Origin: Ktedonobacteria bacterium
GTDB taxonomy: Bacteria > Chloroflexota > Ktedonobacteria > Ktedonobacterales > JACDGC01
NCBI GenBank assembly: GCA_027459785.1
Contig: DAIDGU010000023.1
Location: 1-64,000 of the forward strand
Length of the DNA stretch: 64,000 nt
Direction of reading: 5' to 3'
Made by a program: the position numbers and the translations under genes. The notes under the pieces are model-generated. The model was not told where the DNA came from and did not search any database. It saw nothing but the letters and a program-made list of their open reading frames with translations. Shown here piece after piece: positions 62,455-64,000 of this stretch; positions within the stretch are counted from its first letter, which is position 1, and each line of letters begins with the position of its first letter.

Positions 62455-64000
62455 ATGACCTCCGACACCTTTGCTGCCGATCCCTTAGTGCAGGCGTTGC
62501 GCCCGCGCTACCCACGCTTGATCGCCGCGCTGGCGACCGTGCCGGAAGGCGCGCAGCATCTACGGCGCATCGTGGACCTGGACGGCTCGTGGGTGCGGCA
62601 GCAGTTCACTCCGCAGCCACCACCCGTCGTCGTGGCACGCGTCCCCGACACCCATGCCGTCGCCCCGGCGGACATCCCGACGTTCGACATCATCTATGCT
62701 GGCGGCGGGCTGAATCTGCTGAATGCCGCTGTGCTGGCGGGGCGCTACGGGCGGCGCGTGCTGGTCTTCGACCGTTTCACCGTCGGCGCGGTGCATCGTG
62801 AGTGGAATATCTCCCAGGAAGAGTTACGCGAATTAATCGACCTAGGCTTGCTGACGCCGGATGAGATGGCGCAGATCATCCAGCGCCGTTACAGCGCGGG
62901 GCTGGTGCATTTCCACGGCGACGGCATCCGCGTGCGGCCCAGCGACCTGCATATGCATGGCGTGCTGGATGTCGCGGTGAACGCCGACGCCCTCACCGCG
63001 CTCTGCCTCAGCAAGATTCGCGCGGCCAGTGCCGCGAACGTCATTCTTGACAACCTCACCTTCGCTCACGCCTGGGTGGATAAGCGCCGCGTGGTCGTGC
63101 AGGCGCACGACGCCGACGGCACGGACCGCTGGTTCGCCGCACCGCTGCTCATCGACGGCATGGGCGCGACCTCGCCTGTCGCCTGCCAACTGAATTGCGG
63201 CGCACCCTACGCGCTGGTTTGCCCCACCGTCGGCACCGTCGCACGCGGCTATCGCATCGATCCCGCCCGTAGCCCCGGCAGCCTCGATCCAGCACTCGGC
63301 GAGATCCTGGTGACGACGGAACACGCCCGCGACGGTCGCCAACTGATCTGGGAAGCCTTCCCCGGCCAGGGCGATCAGGCCGCGATCTACCTCTTTTACT
63401 ATGCCGCGACGGACCGTGCCGGCGGCGACGTGCCGGAGTCGATCTTGCTGCCGCTCTTCGAGGACTTTTTCACCCACCTGCCAGCGTATAAAGACACAAC
63501 CGGCGTCAGCATCCTCAAGCCGGTGTATGGCTTCATCCCGGCAGGATACAAGAATCCGGCGTTGCGGGAGCGCGACCGCAAGGTGCTGGCCTATGACCGC
63601 GTGGTGTCGTTGGGCGATGCCGCCGCGCTACAATCGCCGCTCACCTTCTGCGGCTTCGGCTCCAACGCGCGCAACCTGCGGCGCATCACCGCCCTGCTGG
63701 ATCTGGCACTGACCCACGACCGCCTGCGCGCCGGAGATCTCGCCCAGATCCACGCGGCGGAGGCCGTCCCCGCGCTGGCCCGCGCCTTCAGCAAATTCAT
63801 GATCGCCAAGCCGCCGGCACGCGAGCGTCCCGATCAGGTCAACGAGACGCTGAACGTCTTCTGCGGGCTGCTGAACCAGATCGGCGCGCAAGCGTCGCGC
63901 GAGTTTTTCCAGGATCGCGTGCGCTGGTGGGATTATACGCAGCTCGTTTTGCGCACCGCCCTGGTCTATCCGCAAATTTTCCCGCTCACCTTCCGCACGC
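62455..64000 (+). CDS. Flavin-dependent oxidoreductase / lycopene-cyclase-like protein, partial
   Basis: 515 residues are visible before the window ends. Residues about 75-110 form the dinucleotide-binding fold (FDIIYAGGGLNLLNAAVLAG and RRVLVFDRFTVGAVHREWNI), and ACQLNCGAPYALVCPTVGT and VVSLGDAAALQSPLTFCGFG are the second FAD region. The layout resembles plant- and cyanobacteria-type lycopene cyclase-like flavoproteins. No stop is reached, so length is unknown. ATG 62455 has no clear ribosome-binding site. The substrate (carotenoid, quinone or lipid) is open. Confidence 0.72.
   Translation, partial: MTSDTFAADPLVQALRPRYPRLIAALATVPEGAQHLRRIVDLDGSWVRQQFTPQPPPVVVARVPDTHAVAPADIPTFDIIYAGGGLNLLNAAVLAGRYGRRVLVFDRFTVGAVHREWNISQEELRELIDLGLLTPDEMAQIIQRRYSAGLVHFHGDGIRVRPSDLHMHGVLDVAVNADALTALCLSKIRAASAANVILDNLTFAHAWVDKRRVVVQAHDADGTDRWFAAPLLIDGMGATSPVACQLNCGAPYALVCPTVGTVARGYRIDPARSPGSLDPALGEILVTTEHARDGRQLIWEAFPGQGDQAAIYLFYYAATDRAGGDVPESILLPLFEDFFTHLPAYKDTTGVSILKPVYGFIPAGYKNPALRERDRKVLAYDRVVSLGDAAALQSPLTFCGFGSNARNLRRITALLDLALTHDRLRAGDLAQIHAAEAVPALARAFSKFMIAKPPARERPDQVNETLNVFCGLLNQIGAQASREFFQDRVRWWDYTQLVLRTALVYPQIFPLTFRT

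Noticed and set aside
61409-62515. Upstream extension of the small membrane protein to 444 residues
   Set aside because: The extension is antisense to the clear GDSL lipoprotein gene; a good ATG with a ribosome site exists at 61408.

Overview
The window is a 64 kb piece of a GC-rich bacterial chromosome. It has densely packed short operons on both strands, good Shine-Dalgarno sites and recognisable sigma-70-type promoters. Gene content (two permeases fused in one NitT-type ABC protein, an MmyB-type regulator relic, a DoxX-Rieske fusion, DUF427 and DUF1684 genes, a stripped complex-I-like operon) and many dispersed intergenic palindromes suggest a Chloroflexota-like lineage. That placement is inference: no rRNA or tRNA gene was found. 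No prophage, CRISPR array or plasmid backbone is visible.

Left part (1-27.8 kb). A partial murJ and a split ADP-heptose pair (hldE-type kinase and nucleotidyltransferase) lie on the minus strand. Next comes a leader transcription unit: a strong promoter (4574-4602), a Mg2+-sensing M-box (ykoK) riboswitch (about 4700-4860), an intrinsic terminator (4927-4959), a short leader ORF, and then a double-permease gene and an ATPase gene of the NitT/TauT type with no substrate-binding protein. This points to an unrecognised magnesium or divalent-cation ABC transporter. Then follow a MarR regulator, two MFS carriers, a LysM/M23 peptidase, a flavoprotein, an acyl-CoA ligase, tgt, a DoxX-Tat-Rieske fusion, a DUF2231 membrane protein, tyrS, a decayed MOSC gene, and a minus-strand run of a mercuric-reductase-like enzyme, a DHA2 exporter, DUF427 and DUF1684 genes.

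Middle part (27.8-46.4 kb). A truncated IS4/Tn5-like transposase, a GT39 glycosyltransferase and an ABC exporter are followed by a small composite island (32.43-34.15 kb). In the island, three direct copies of the 3' end of the exporter gene bound two cassettes. One cassette has perfect 60-bp inverted repeats, an IS200 relic and seven 17-bp tandem repeats. The other has a MazF/PemK-type toxin-antitoxin pair. After it come uvrA (with a repeat-derived in-frame insertion), the nadB-nadC-nadA quinolinate/NAD operon behind a promoter with a perfect palindrome, a DinB-like gene, a metallo-hydrolase, a GT2 glycosyltransferase and an amine oxidase.

Right part (46.4-64 kb). An MmyB relic precedes an operon of nuoB, a NuoI/NuoE-like hybrid, nuoF and a NuoG/GltD-like flavoprotein. 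There are no membrane subunits, so this looks like a soluble pyridine-nucleotide/ferredoxin oxidoreductase. Then come hicB with a truncated hicA, a lower-GC m4C-type methyltransferase plus NotI-like endonuclease pair, a His-rich CDF metal exporter, a methyltransferase, a single-domain response regulator, a HAS-barrel-like protein with a HerA ATPase, a GDSL lipoprotein, and a flavoprotein that runs off the right end.

Intergenic space is dominated by three repeat families: short GGACATTCCTGTCC-type hairpins (at least 12 copies), paired-hairpin elements of about 60 bp, and CACGAA/TTCGTG-rich long inverted repeats with conserved ends.
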